The notes under the pieces were generated by a model. That model saw nothing but the letters and a program-made list of their open reading frames with translations. It ran no database searches and was not told the origin of the DNA. The translations under genes and the position numbers were made by a program. From the NCBI RefSeq assembly GCF_001613545.1, contig NZ_BDCO01000002.1:1054001-1118000 (forward strand): DNA of 64,000 bases, in the 5' to 3' direction. This document shows, one piece after another, positions 50,981 to 60,800 of the stretch; within the stretch, counting starts at the first letter, position 1, and every line of letters starts with the position of its first letter. The DNA comes from Terrimicrobium sacchariphilum (GTDB taxonomy: Bacteria > Verrucomicrobiota > Verrucomicrobiia > Chthoniobacterales > Terrimicrobiaceae).

Positions 50981-51945
50981 CGGCAGGTCACCAGCCTCGC
51001 CCCCGCCTTGGCGCGGAGCACCGTGCGCGTGGCCTGACATTCTTCATCCTCGGCGACGGGTTCTGGAGTTTCGCGCAGGATGCGATCGAGCAGCACGGAG
51101 AGTTCCTGTGGCGCTGGAGCGAGATCGGTGAGGGGACCCAGATCGTTCTCACCGATGACCAGGCGTGTACGTGTGCCGGAGTCCGTCGCCTCGACAAACC
51201 CGAGATTGCCCCAGATGCGCAGCTCCTCGTGTCCCCAGTGTCCAAACCCGCGCTGGCTGGCATAGTTGACCGTCGCGGTGGCGAGCGCGCCGCCGGCAAG
51301 GCTCATGGTGACGACGACGGCACTCCGCAGGTCCCCGCGGCCGGTCAGGCCCGTTTGCGTTTCCTCCGCGCGCACATCGAGCGCCGCCAGGCCGGTGCAC
51401 TGTGTGATGTAGCGCACTGCGTGAATGCCCACCTGGAGCAGCAGCCCGCCATCGATCGCCTCGTCGCCCGGCCTCCCCGCGTGATTCGGATAGGACTTTT
51501 GGGCATAGACCTGGACGATGTCGCCGAGCACGCCGGAGCGGACGATTTCGCGGATGCGCCAATACGGCTGTGCATATATCGTGCCGCTCATCTCGCGGAA
51601 AACCCTGCCGCTGGCCCGGCTCGCCGCGAGGATGCGATCGAGATCCCGCTCGTCGAGCGCGCAGGGCTTTTCCGCATAGACATGACGACCGGAGCGGAGG
51701 CAGGCGATGGCCTCCTCCGCCTGCTGGGCGCGGATGGGTGAGCAAAGCGAGACCAGCTCGACCCGGGGATCGTCGAGCAGCGAGGCGAGGGAGGCATGCT
51801 CGATCGCGCCGGGGGCGAGTGTGCGGACAGCCTCGCGGGCCGTCTCGTCCAGCATCGCATGGGCGACGATCTCCGCCTCCGCGGAGTCCTGGAGCTGGTG
51901 ATGGATCTGGTGACCGTTCGAGCCGTAAAGTCCTATTCCGAGCAT
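50977..51945 (-). CDS. Gfo/Idh/MocA-family oxidoreductase
   Basis: The 322-residue protein starts MLGIGLYGSNGHQIHHQLQD, the Rossmann loop with GSNGHQ. HVYAEKPCALDERDLDRILA is the EKP motif and AIDGGLLLQVGIHAVRYITQ the GG...G.H active-site segment. A sugar or glycoside oxidoreductase is expected. It is the last gene of the seven-gene operon running from 60766 and overlaps the heparinase-like gene by 13 bases, so it is likely to process the lyase product after uptake. Confidence 0.86.
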   Translation of the reverse strand: MLGIGLYGSNGHQIHHQLQDSAEAEIVAHAMLDETAREAVRTLAPGAIEHASLASLLDDPRVELVSLCSPIRAQQAEEAIACLRSGRHVYAEKPCALDERDLDRILAASRASGRVFREMSGTIYAQPYWRIREIVRSGVLGDIVQVYAQKSYPNHAGRPGDEAIDGGLLLQVGIHAVRYITQCTGLAALDVRAEETQTGLTGRGDLRSAVVVTMSLAGGALATATVNYASQRGFGHWGHEELRIWGNLGFVEATDSGTRTRLVIGENDLGPLTDLAPAPQELSVLLDRILRETPEPVAEDEECQATRTVLRAKAGARLVTCR

Positions 51946-54833
51946 TGAACGGTGAGATGGCGGCGGGTGCGGCAGTTGTGAACGGTGAGCCGGCCTGCCG
52001 GGGTGGTTTCCAGTTTCATGTCAAAGTCTTCGGACCGGGCGCTCATCCCGCCCGCGATGTCCACCACATCCAGCGAGGGGCTGCTTTCCACCGTGAGCAA
52101 ATAGGCGACCGGGCGATCATGAGAGAAGTCCCCTCGGATCTCCCGGGTCTCGTATGGCGCTCCTTCCTTGGTGGAGCGATCGCGTCCCGGCATTTCCCGG
52201 AGTGCGAGGGAGGAGTGAATACGGAGATAATCGCCCGCGCCTGGCGATGGGCCCCGGCCGAGAACCACCGGCGCATCCGCAGGCACGTGAAACCTCACCA
52301 CCTGCGGGAGTGTGGTGGTCGAGCGATCGACCAGGAGAAAACTCCGTGCGCTCAGTTGCACCGCCAGCCGCCAATGGGTCACCGGCCGCTGCAGGGCAAA
52401 GTAATCCTGCCCCGGCGTTTGCGCCATGCACACCGGCGTGCGGGCCAGGGCATACGGGTAGGCTCCCTCCGCATCGTGCTCCGTGATCCAGCCCCGATTG
52501 AACTGCCAGAGATAGTTCAGCGGGTGAATGTCGCGCAGGCTCCATCGGCTGTGGCCATCGGCTCGCACCTTGCGCGGGCCGTTCTCCTGTGGGTAGCTGA
52601 AGGCGGAGTCGACGATCCAGGCCCGCCCGGCCGTGAAGAGCTGGATGCTCGCCTCGTCGTTGTGATGATGCGCCCACGCCTGGCCGCAGCGCAGCACCAG
52701 CAGCGAGGGGTCGGCCTCCGTCCGGAAAAAATACCCCAGCCCCTGCACGTATTCATTTTGACGTGGGGGAGGCAGGGGATCGACCGGGAGGGAATCGACG
52801 CCGCCCATCTCGCGATAAGCCCAGGCAAGCTGCCCGGCCAGCGTGGCATCATGCGGGACGAGCGCCCGGACGAGGCTGCGGTACACCGGGAGATACAGCT
52901 CTCTTTCGACGCCATGATCGCCCAGGGCCACCGTGTGGGCATTGCCCCCGAAGCTGGCATCGCGGGGGGCCAGTGTTTTCAGGAGCGAGGCTGCGATGCG
53001 ATGAAAGGAGGGGTTGGCAAATCCCTCCTCCACGCCATCATCGCGCCGCCGCATCAAGGTCGGGAGCACGGTCCAGAGCACGTGGTGAAAGTAGGTGTGA
53101 CTTTCCTCCCACACGCCGCTCGCGGGATAGACATGGTACTCGAGCTGCCTCTTCCACATCGTTCCGAACCGCTCGCGCCATGCGCCCGCGTCGGGATGTC
53201 GGTGAAAGACCTGCGCTCCCATGCCGCCGACATTGAAGATGTCTGTGAAGAAATTCTGGTTCGCCATGCCCGCAAAGGATGGCTCCAGCGTGAGCGAGGC
53301 GTCTTCCGTCGTCATCGCCGCCCGCCCCGGATAATAGCTCTCCCGATGGAAGAGCTGGATGAGAAAGGCAAACCAGCCACGCGCACGCCGGTTCTCCGCC
53401 TCCGTGACCTCACCCGATGCGACGAGGCGCTCCCAGTCCTCCATGTACGGCGCGAGCTTCCGGCTCACCACGGCATTGGTATAAGCTGCTCCCGACCCTT
53501 CCCAGAACCCGAAGACCCGCGCCTCCAGGAAGTCGAGGATACCGCGGGCGGGCGTCGATGCCGGTTGGTCGTGTTGCGCCTTTGCGGCCTCCTGGGGCCA
53601 GTCCCAGGTGAGGGCGAGTTGATCCTGCAGGGGAAAGAGTCCCCGCTGGATCGAGATTTGCCGCAGTCGGCTTTGCTGACGCCGATAGCGGGGTCGGTCG
53701 GGCTTGTCCTCGAAGTGCCCGAGCGGGTCGGCCGGGCCTTCCTCGAGCGGACGCAGGGCGCTCTCTGGCGCCAGCATCAGGGCAAAGGAGCGCTTGCCGG
53801 AGTACAGCCATCCCTCGACGTTCATATGGGCATCGCTGCGATGGGCGGAGCGCAGTGGGACGCTCTCCGGCGAGGGCGTGGCGTCTGCCTTCGCATCGGC
53901 AGGCACGAGCCTGCGGCTTTCCGGATCATCCTGCCACCAGCGGCGGGTCCACGCCTCCAGGAAGTTGTGCGAGTTCCCCCGCCAGCCGCCGCCATCGAGG
54001 GTGACGAAGCCGATGGCATCGCCTCCAGTCGCGAGGGCAAACCCATCGACGAAGTCCATGAGCTGCGAGTATTGCGTCCAGCAGGCCAGTCGGGCGATAC
54101 GCCGGTCATAGGAATAGTGCAGATGCTCGCGGGCATGGGCCGCGGTGGAGTCGAGCCGGAGAAAATCCCTGGGCAGATCCTCCGACGTGAAATCCCACAC
54201 GATCTGGTCGCCGCTCCCGGCCTCAAATGCTTCGTCGACCCTCACATGGTCGGCAGCCGCATCGAAGGTGAGGGTCGCTTCGTGGAATCCTGTCAAGCCG
54301 ATGGGCGTGCGATGCCGTATCACCGTGCGAATGGGACCGCTCTCCACGATCTCCACGGCGGCCTCGCCTGCTTCCCCGCGGGTGTCGAGAAATGTGGTGC
54401 CCCGCCAGGGCCCGGCGCCGATGCGCACTCCTGCGATCGGTCCGCGCGCGAATGGCCCGACTGGATCACCGCTCGCCGGACGCGGTACCCGGACCGCATG
54501 CAGCCCGTTTGAAATCTCGATGAACCGTTCGCCGGTTTCCATCGCGACCGCATGCGCGGGCACTGGAGGCGCGGTCGCCTCAGCCTGCAGGGCGAGCTCG
54601 TCCCCCGCGTTGACGGCGACCAGCAGGTAGACCTCGTCCTCCCTTTGCCGCGAGCGCTGCGCGGGCAGGCGGCGGCCGGATTCCGCATCGCGGAAGTGAA
54701 ATACCTCCGGGAAATCTTCAGCCTCGGAGAAGGAAATACGGAGAACCTGTTCCTCATGGGAAAGGCCGGTCGTCTCGCGGATGATGAGACGATTCTGCCT
54801 GTCGCGAGGCAGGTGGAGCGGCGGCGTGCTCAT
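51933..54833 (-). CDS. Heparinase II/III-like polysaccharide lyase
   Basis: From ATG 54833 (ATGA overlap with the previous stop) the protein has 966 residues. A helical region and two beta parts surround the motif RCGQAWAHHHNDEASIQLFT at about 715-735. Its HHHNDE matches the metal-binding and catalytic histidine motif of heparinase II/III-like lyases. GRAWIVDSAFSYPQENGPRK follows as in the family. No signal peptide is visible at the chosen start, in contrast to the block A lyase, so it may act in the cytoplasm on imported oligomers or be exported by another route. The substrate is probably an acidic, uronate-containing glycan. It is translated in one operon with the pilin-like cassette. Confidence 0.75.
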   Translation of the reverse strand: MSTPPLHLPRDRQNRLIIRETTGLSHEEQVLRISFSEAEDFPEVFHFRDAESGRRLPAQRSRQREDEVYLLVAVNAGDELALQAEATAPPVPAHAVAMETGERFIEISNGLHAVRVPRPASGDPVGPFARGPIAGVRIGAGPWRGTTFLDTRGEAGEAAVEIVESGPIRTVIRHRTPIGLTGFHEATLTFDAAADHVRVDEAFEAGSGDQIVWDFTSEDLPRDFLRLDSTAAHAREHLHYSYDRRIARLACWTQYSQLMDFVDGFALATGGDAIGFVTLDGGGWRGNSHNFLEAWTRRWWQDDPESRRLVPADAKADATPSPESVPLRSAHRSDAHMNVEGWLYSGKRSFALMLAPESALRPLEEGPADPLGHFEDKPDRPRYRRQQSRLRQISIQRGLFPLQDQLALTWDWPQEAAKAQHDQPASTPARGILDFLEARVFGFWEGSGAAYTNAVVSRKLAPYMEDWERLVASGEVTEAENRRARGWFAFLIQLFHRESYYPGRAAMTTEDASLTLEPSFAGMANQNFFTDIFNVGGMGAQVFHRHPDAGAWRERFGTMWKRQLEYHVYPASGVWEESHTYFHHVLWTVLPTLMRRRDDGVEEGFANPSFHRIAASLLKTLAPRDASFGGNAHTVALGDHGVERELYLPVYRSLVRALVPHDATLAGQLAWAYREMGGVDSLPVDPLPPPRQNEYVQGLGYFFRTEADPSLLVLRCGQAWAHHHNDEASIQLFTAGRAWIVDSAFSYPQENGPRKVRADGHSRWSLRDIHPLNYLWQFNRGWITEHDAEGAYPYALARTPVCMAQTPGQDYFALQRPVTHWRLAVQLSARSFLLVDRSTTTLPQVVRFHVPADAPVVLGRGPSPGAGDYLRIHSSLALREMPGRDRSTKEGAPYETREIRGDFSHDRPVAYLLTVESSPSLDVVDIAGGMSARSEDFDMKLETTPAGRLTVHNCRTRRHLTVQCSE

Positions 54834-55489
54834 TGCGGGCGTCCCGCCCATGCGTTTTGGACTTCTTCCATGCGTTTCTGAAACCGGGGGGGCAGCTCCA
54901 GCGCCTTCGCGGGAGGCTCCTTGTAGGTGTAGGTCACTTTCACGGTCGGCGATTCAAAGACGACCGGGAGACCCGTGTCCGCGTCGAGCCAGGCGACATT
55001 TTCGCCGAGCCGAAAGACCAGGCACTTTTGCTTGCCCACGACAGCCTCTCCGGCAGATGCGGCTTCCTTGATCCAGCCCAGCTCCTCAAAGTCTCCCTGG
55101 TTCTCCGCCTGGTACAGGTCCATGCCGGGCGCATAGACGGCGACATGATCGGGAGCGGCTTCATTGATTGAAAACCGCATCTGCCCGGCCCGCCATTTCT
55201 CCCATCGCGACCCATCGGTCATTCGCACCTTTTCCCTGCGGATCGCTCCGGTTTGCTCGAGATCCACCGTCTGGGGGCGGGGAAACATCGCGAGAAACTC
55301 CGCCGCAGCCTGGACCTCCTGGGATTCCTTCGAGTGGTCGGCGGCTTTGTAGGTGAAGCGCTTTTCGAGCGCGAACGACCCCGGGAGCCGGGGAATCCTT
55401 GGCGCGGGCGTCGTTGCAGCGTCTTCTCCGTGCAGGCTGAGAATGGCGGCTGCAACGCACAGGGTGACAATGAGCAAAGGTCTTACCAT
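54830..55489 (-). CDS. Secreted protein of unknown function, pilin-cassette associated
   Basis: The 219-residue protein has a signal peptide (PLLIVTLCVAAAILSLHG). It continues with RLPGSFALEKRFTYKAADHS and a beta-rich part with GKQKCLVFRLGENVAWLDAD and GLPVVFESPTVKVTYTYKEP. The pattern resembles LolA/DUF4412-type outer-membrane-lipoprotein-sorting-like or matrix-sensing proteins, but the match is weak. It lies between the cassette protein A gene (7-base overlap) and the lyase gene (4-base overlap). Confidence 0.65.
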   Translation of the reverse strand: MVRPLLIVTLCVAAAILSLHGEDAATTPAPRIPRLPGSFALEKRFTYKAADHSKESQEVQAAAEFLAMFPRPQTVDLEQTGAIRREKVRMTDGSRWEKWRAGQMRFSINEAAPDHVAVYAPGMDLYQAENQGDFEELGWIKEAASAGEAVVGKQKCLVFRLGENVAWLDADTGLPVVFESPTVKVTYTYKEPPAKALELPPRFQKRMEEVQNAWAGRPQ

Positions 55490-58400
55490 TCGAAAACAGG
55501 CTCCAGGTTTTGATCGATCACCTCTCCGGTGAAGCGGTCTATGGCGACATGCAGCCAGTAGCGGCGCTCTCCCTCCACGAGGAAATCATTCAGGTTCGCC
55601 GCATTGGGCTTGAAGCGCCCGGCCTGGGCGATGACATCGATCATCAGGTTCCACGTGCGGGTGGAGGTCGTTCCCGCGAGGGCACGGATCATGGCTTCGC
55701 GCTGGGCCTTGTTCCCGGGATTGGCTGTCGTGACGGAGGTATCCTGCGGAAAGGCCTGCGGCAGTTCGGAGATATTGACAAACGGCCCCTGGCTCTGGAT
55801 GCGCGTGGCGATGGCCTGCGCGAGCTTCTGGATGTCGGCGGCGCTCGATAGCTGGGCGTCGACGTTCTGAGGATTGGAGGCATTGAACGTCCGCACCGCG
55901 CCGGAGAGGAGCGATTTCAGCACCGGCTCGGGTGCGGAGTTGATATTGACTTTGCCTGCCACCACGGCGGGCGGGAACTTGCTGTCCCTGGGTGTTTCCG
56001 GCCCGATGCAAAAGAGGTCGAGCAGGGCAGAGTCGGCGCTGTTCGTGCTGATGAGATTGAGGGTCTTCCAGGGATCGTCGCGGAAGGCAAAGCCGATCTC
56101 CCCGACGCTTTGAAACGGACGATCCAGGACGAGCGGACGCTGGCCGGTCGCCCCGGCGGGAAGCGGATCTGCCCCCGCCCAGCCCGCGGCGTCGCCCACG
56201 CGGCGGATGGCGTCGCGGTCCGTGTAGTAGGAGGGTGCGGAGGTGGCGCTGTTGTTCACCCAGTTGCTCCAGAGAGTCGGACTCTTGGGGAAGCGCGGTC
56301 CCACCGGTGCGGACGTGTCGATCGGATTGACCGCATAGGTCTCCGCCGTGGTCAGGCTTTTCCGCGACGGCATGTTGAGCCGGGCGGTGCGCGGATCAAG
56401 GAGGGCGGTCACCCAGGCATCCTGGTAGTCCTTGAGCGGGACGATGTTTTTGTTGTTGAGAGCGCCTGCGCCGAGCTTGGACCAGCCGGGATCGGTTGGT
56501 TCCATATAGGGATCGCCTCGTCCATCACGGCTCGGGATGAATCCCCGCAGCACCTGATAGGTGCGCCACGTCCCGGCACTTTCCTCATACTGAAGCTCGA
56601 CGACCAGCGGTTTCACCCAGGTGTAGTTGGCGGCGCGGTAGCTGGCATCCGCCGGGAGCGGGGAGGGGGTGGCGGCGTTGCGCAGAGGCTTGCACTCGAT
56701 CACCTTGTCCTCGTGTTCCGGGCTGAATGACCATCCCATGTAGATGCCCGCGCGATCCCATCCCAGGCTGGTCTTGATCCGTCCGTTGGGGTCGTTGAGA
56801 TTCTCCCCGCCACTCGAGTCGCTCGTGAACGACTTGTCGTAGGTGAGTCTCTGAGGCTCGGCAAAACGATTCGTGTAATCGGCGATGTTGAACGCGATCC
56901 ATGCGGGTCCTGCCGTATTCGCACCGTAGACCGACGAGCTGATTGCGCCGGGCCGGAAGACCCTCGCGCTATAGCTGGTCGGCCCTGCTGCGGGCGTGCC
57001 GAAGATCTTGGGAATCCCTTCGCCGCTGGTGATGGCGAGCCGGAGCCGGGCCGGACCCGTGGCCGGGGCGATGGCCGCGTTCTGGTGTGGGTTCCACAGC
57101 GCGGCCGTGATCCAGCGATGGACGTAGGCCTGATAGGTGTTGGGCGAGACGACGCCCCCCGGGGGCGGCCTCAGCGCGGTATCGGCGAGAGCGTTGATGT
57201 AGGGGAGATTTTCCACCCCGTAAAAGGACTCGCCGTTCAGGATGATCTCCGTCGGGTAGCCGTCCGTATCGGCCTGGTCGATGAGGTTCGCCCCGATCTG
57301 CATGATCTGGTACTTCTCCTGTCCATTGACCAGTTTGCCGTCCTTGTCGGAGCGCACCAGCGGGCTTTCCCAGGTCATCGCGTTGAGCCGGTAGTATTCT
57401 CCGCCCGTCGACGACCCGGGCGTAAGCGGATTTCCCGAGGCCAGGCCCAGGCTGCCCTGGAGGATGCCAGCCTGCAATATCTCGAAAAAGTCAGGTTCCC
57501 GGTTCTGGCTGGCGACCTCTTCCAGCGTCAGGATGCGGCCAGGTTGACCGTGATCGTAAACCCACGCACCCGAGGCATTCCGGCGGAGTCCAAAGGTGTT
57601 GTAGATGTCGTCGTCCGTCACCCCGGCTGGGCACGTCCCGTCATGCCGCACCCAGCCGAGCTTGCTCAGGTCAAACCGCGAGGCAACCAGCGGCTCCCCC
57701 GGTTTCGCCTCGGTCCCGTTCAGCCGTGTGAAGGCGGACTTCACCCGGACATTGGGGAAAAAGCGATTGGCTGCCACCGCGTCGTCGGCCCGGTCCTTGT
57801 AGGCATAGATCGAGCTGGCGGAGGTCGAGGTGGAGGAGTCGATACCATCATTGCTTCCGCCCAGGTCCGAGGCATTGTTTCTCGGTCCGAAGCTCGGGGC
57901 GTTTTTCTCCCGTGAGAAGGTGGTGAAGTTCTTCAGCAGCGAGGCATCGGCGCTGATCTTGCTTTTCCAGAAGTCGATAAAGTCCTGCCGGCCGATGAAG
58001 GCCTGGTCCCCCGCCGCGGTCGTCAGGAATCCCTTCTCTGCCGCATGGTTCTTCAGGTAGTTCGTATAATCGGAAATCGACGCCGCATTACGCCACTCGA
58101 CCAGGGAGGCGATGTCGCCCGCGCTGAGCCCGACCTGGGAGAGATCGGCATATCCCTGGTTGCCCTTGCGGGCGGAGGCGTTGGCGGAAGTGCTGGCCGG
58201 GTATCCTGCCGCCGCCACGTCGAGCAGACCGCCGACATCGTAGATCACATAGGCAAATCTCCCGATGACGTAGCTTTCATTGGTCGCGGAGGCATTGCCC
58301 AGTTGGGAGAGCATGGACTGCGCACCCGCGGCATCAGGCAGGAGACCGGAGCGCGTGAGCAGGATCCACGACGGGGTGTTGGTCGTCGTGAAGTTCGTGC

Positions 58401-58872
58401 CAAATTGCGGCAGCGCCCAGCGGGAGAGGCTGATGTACCGCCCGTTGGCCGACGGGGTGATGGTTGAGTTTCCATTCGCCGCCCTTACCGGACCCGCCGA
58501 ACTGTACCCCCCGGATGCCGGCCAGAGGCTTGATCCGGCGGCGCTCCATCTCACCAGATTGGTCATGTCGGGCATCGAGCCCATGCGAAAGGGCCTCATC
58601 GTCCCATTGGTGCTGGGGTTGAGGATCGTGACCCCGTTGATGGCATTGGTCGACGAACCGCTTGCCATCTCTGCGATCAGATCTCCCGTGATGGACTCCA
58701 TGGCCGTGAGCGCCACCGTCTGGGCGCGAGCCTGTCCCGCGCTGGAAAAGGAGATCTTTCTCTGGACCAGCGCCCGGTCAAAGTATGCCAGCACCAGCAC
58801 GGTCAGCAGGACGAGGATGCAAAGCGTGACGACCAGCGCGGCGCCGGTTTTGCTGCGACGCAGGGCTTTCAT
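55483..58872 (-). CDS. Verru_Chthon cassette protein A-like, large GspK-type protein
   Basis: From ATG 58872 (ATGA overlap) the protein has 1129 residues. It starts MKALRRSKTGAALVVTLCIL followed by VLLTVLVLAYFDRALVQRK, a single inner-membrane helix of the kind found in GspK-type minor pseudopilins, lacking Glu at position 5. The rest is a very long periplasmic part. It includes segments like WITAALWNPHQNAAIAP and KVNINSAPEPVLKSLLSGA, the latter typical of GspK saposin-like ends. Its length is about three times that of a normal GspK. In the Verru_Chthon cassette the largest protein (A) has this form. It may cap or carry the fibre tip; the function is unproven. Confidence 0.8.
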   Translation of the reverse strand: MKALRRSKTGAALVVTLCILVLLTVLVLAYFDRALVQRKISFSSAGQARAQTVALTAMESITGDLIAEMASGSSTNAINGVTILNPSTNGTMRPFRMGSMPDMTNLVRWSAAGSSLWPASGGYSSAGPVRAANGNSTITPSANGRYISLSRWALPQFGTNFTTTNTPSWILLTRSGLLPDAAGAQSMLSQLGNASATNESYVIGRFAYVIYDVGGLLDVAAAGYPASTSANASARKGNQGYADLSQVGLSAGDIASLVEWRNAASISDYTNYLKNHAAEKGFLTTAAGDQAFIGRQDFIDFWKSKISADASLLKNFTTFSREKNAPSFGPRNNASDLGGSNDGIDSSTSTSASSIYAYKDRADDAVAANRFFPNVRVKSAFTRLNGTEAKPGEPLVASRFDLSKLGWVRHDGTCPAGVTDDDIYNTFGLRRNASGAWVYDHGQPGRILTLEEVASQNREPDFFEILQAGILQGSLGLASGNPLTPGSSTGGEYYRLNAMTWESPLVRSDKDGKLVNGQEKYQIMQIGANLIDQADTDGYPTEIILNGESFYGVENLPYINALADTALRPPPGGVVSPNTYQAYVHRWITAALWNPHQNAAIAPATGPARLRLAITSGEGIPKIFGTPAAGPTSYSARVFRPGAISSSVYGANTAGPAWIAFNIADYTNRFAEPQRLTYDKSFTSDSSGGENLNDPNGRIKTSLGWDRAGIYMGWSFSPEHEDKVIECKPLRNAATPSPLPADASYRAANYTWVKPLVVELQYEESAGTWRTYQVLRGFIPSRDGRGDPYMEPTDPGWSKLGAGALNNKNIVPLKDYQDAWVTALLDPRTARLNMPSRKSLTTAETYAVNPIDTSAPVGPRFPKSPTLWSNWVNNSATSAPSYYTDRDAIRRVGDAAGWAGADPLPAGATGQRPLVLDRPFQSVGEIGFAFRDDPWKTLNLISTNSADSALLDLFCIGPETPRDSKFPPAVVAGKVNINSAPEPVLKSLLSGAVRTFNASNPQNVDAQLSSAADIQKLAQAIATRIQSQGPFVNISELPQAFPQDTSVTTANPGNKAQREAMIRALAGTTSTRTWNLMIDVIAQAGRFKPNAANLNDFLVEGERRYWLHVAIDRFTGEVIDQNLEPVFEW

Positions 58873-59660
58873 TCTTCCGTGTAAAAAATGCGTTGATAGA
58901 TCCTCACCGACCCCGCGACCGGTACCGGGATGCCGACGCTTCCGGGAAAGCCTGCTTCCGAGAGTCGCTTCGTCCATTCCTCCATCGGCGTCTTTGTGCC
59001 TTGCGGATCAGGCAGGGCGTCCGCCAGCGCCTTGAGCTGTGCCGGAGTCAAAAGCCCGCGGTTTCGCTCATCCAGCGCGGCGACGGAGAGTACCACTCCG
59101 CCCAGCTTGCCTCCATTGAGCTTGCCCGGGGCGGCGCTTGTCCACTGGCCTGTCCGCTTGTCGAGATAGCTGACACTGAAGCGGAAAATGGTCGGACCCA
59201 GGGCCTCGTAGGCAGTCTCCTGCGGCGTGCTCGGCATGGCTCCGTTGGTGGAGAATGCGAGTTTGGACGCGGAGCCTCCGTCCCAGTCATATCCCAGCGT
59301 GCCGCGCTCGAGGACATGGGAGGAGGGGTTGATGCGATAGGAGACCGTGGCCAGCTTGCGGGTGCCTTCATAGGCGGAGACCCTCCCGAGGAGATTCACC
59401 TGGTCGTTGCCATTGATCCGGCTGATCTCCCAGTCGGTATCCGGTCTGCGCACTCGCGAGGACCAGTCAATGCCAAAGCGATCCATGGCCTGCCGGGCAT
59501 CGCCGAGGGCGTCGAGGCGGTTGTTCTCTCGCGTGGTATTGCGCGAGGTGTCTGTGACGAGCTGGGTGAGGAGGAGCACGAGGATCAGGAACACGGCCAG
59601 GGCCACCAGCACCTCGATGAGCGTGAAACCCCGCCCGGGATGGAAATGGGAACCCTTCAT
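58869..59660 (-). CDS. Verru_Chthon cassette protein C-like pseudopilin (GspJ-like)
   Basis: From ATG 59660 the protein has 263 residues. G11|F12 followed by TLIEVLVALAVFLILVLLLT is a prepilin site with Glu at mature position 5 (E16). The downstream part, TTRENNRLDALGDARQAMDR then FGIDWSSRVRRPDTDW, is typical of GspJ-like minor pseudopilins. It overlaps both neighbours by 4 bases (ATGA), so the cassette is translated as a chain. Assembly in the inner membrane with the other cassette proteins is expected. Confidence 0.84.
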   Translation of the reverse strand: MKGSHFHPGRGFTLIEVLVALAVFLILVLLLTQLVTDTSRNTTRENNRLDALGDARQAMDRFGIDWSSRVRRPDTDWEISRINGNDQVNLLGRVSAYEGTRKLATVSYRINPSSHVLERGTLGYDWDGGSASKLAFSTNGAMPSTPQETAYEALGPTIFRFSVSYLDKRTGQWTSAAPGKLNGGKLGGVVLSVAALDERNRGLLTPAQLKALADALPDPQGTKTPMEEWTKRLSEAGFPGSVGIPVPVAGSVRIYQRIFYTEE

Positions 59661-60103
59661 GGCGCGATGGCGGCGGTCATCTCCACGGCATTTGCCGCGC
59701 TGTTTGTCGAGGCGGGCCACGCGGTGCTCAGATGCAGAAAGGCGGGCTGGCCGAAGCCGCTGGCCGGATACATCGTCGCCGCGACGCGATAGCGGGCTCC
59801 CTGCGCCGAGGTGACGATCTGGCCATCCTCCTTGAGGTATAGCTGTTGGGTTTGCCGGGTCGTGGCGTTCAGGGCAGGCAGAGCATAGCGGGCCGACTGC
59901 GCGGTGGAGGGAGAGTGGCGGCGATCCGCGATCATGTCTTCCATCAGGGTGATGGCCCGCGTTTCGTCGATCGTGTCGCGGTTGCTTTTCATCGTCATCG
60001 GCAGCAGGCCGATGATGGCAATGATGGCAAATGTCGAGATGCCCAGGGCGAGGACCACCTCGACCAGGGAGAAAGCCCTCTCAACCTCACAAGACCGCTC
60101 CAT
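59657..60103 (-). CDS. Verru_Chthon cassette protein B-like pseudopilin (GspI/V-like)
   Basis: The 148-residue protein has the prepilin site A10|F11 followed by SLVEVVLALGISTFAIIAII, with Glu at mature position 5 (E15). GLLPMTMKSNRDTIDETRA then ITLMEDMIADRRHSP follows, a recognisable cassette B feature. The short C-terminal domain (148 residues in all) is in keeping with minor pilins. It is 6 bases downstream of the cassette D-like gene. Confidence 0.83.
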   Translation of the reverse strand: MERSCEVERAFSLVEVVLALGISTFAIIAIIGLLPMTMKSNRDTIDETRAITLMEDMIADRRHSPSTAQSARYALPALNATTRQTQQLYLKEDGQIVTSAQGARYRVAATMYPASGFGQPAFLHLSTAWPASTNSAANAVEMTAAIAP

Positions 60104-60109
60104 GGCACC

Positions 60110-60766
60110 CTATTGGCGGAATACCTCGGCATGCCCGTTCAGACGGGCGAGCTGGATGCCCGCGACCTCCTGGTTCGGGCCGCTGCTGAGACCGATCAGC
60201 ACATAACGCAGCGCGCCTGTGCACAAACCCACCTCGCCATTAGGTTTGAACTCCACGGCCTTGAAGGTACTCGCTCCCGATTGCCCGGGCAGCTTCACCT
60301 CAAAGGCGTACTGGGACTGGTTGAGCGCGGTGCTGTTCTGCCTGTCCACGCCCGGCAGGCCGGCGACGCCATCGGCATCGATAGTTATATTTCTCAGCGT
60401 GGTCGGCTTGATCACCACCCGGGTATTGCCTGCCTGCAAATCCGTGGACTGGCCGCTGCGCGAGGACAGCGCGGTGATGACGAGAGAGGGCACTCCGTCG
60501 ACCGTCTTTTCGCAAAGACCGAGCCATACAAAAGTATTTTGCGACATCGCCGTGACACGAGCCTCCTCCAGCGCGCCCCTTATGGAAAAGACATTGCGCG
60601 TCATGTTCTGCCCGCGCATCAGTCCGCTCACAGCCGGCATCGCCACCCCCGCGAGAGTCGAGATGATGGCTATCACGAGGAGCAGTTCCATAATGGTGAC
60701 AGCCCGCTGCCGATGCAGGCGGGCAGATGTCGGGGGGCGAGAGCTGACCATGGCGGGGGAATTCAT
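60110..60766 (-). CDS. Verru_Chthon cassette protein D-like pseudopilin (GspH-like)
   Basis: The 218-residue protein has a 22-residue leader and A22|V23 followed by TIMELLLVIAIISTLAGVAM; Glu is at mature position 5 (E27), and Val replaces the usual Phe at +1. The later part, SIRGALEEARVTAMSQNTFV then WLGLCEK, is the GspH/FimT-type minor pseudopilin core. It is the first gene of the operon to 50977 and has the block C operator 35 bases upstream of its ATG. A Val at +1 is tolerated by prepilin peptidases, but processing is unproven. Confidence 0.84.
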   Translation of the reverse strand: MNSPAMVSSRPPTSARLHRQRAVTIMELLLVIAIISTLAGVAMPAVSGLMRGQNMTRNVFSIRGALEEARVTAMSQNTFVWLGLCEKTVDGVPSLVITALSSRSGQSTDLQAGNTRVVIKPTTLRNITIDADGVAGLPGVDRQNSTALNQSQYAFEVKLPGQSGASTFKAVEFKPNGEVGLCTGALRYVLIGLSSGPNQEVAGIQLARLNGHAEVFRQ

Positions 60767-60800
60767 ACTCGACTAGGGGAAAAGTAACACGCTCCAATCT

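Noticed and set aside
51570-54512. A 980-codon open frame on the plus strand
   Set aside because: It is antisense to the heparinase-like gene, has no recognisable domain and an Arg/His/Gly-rich composition.
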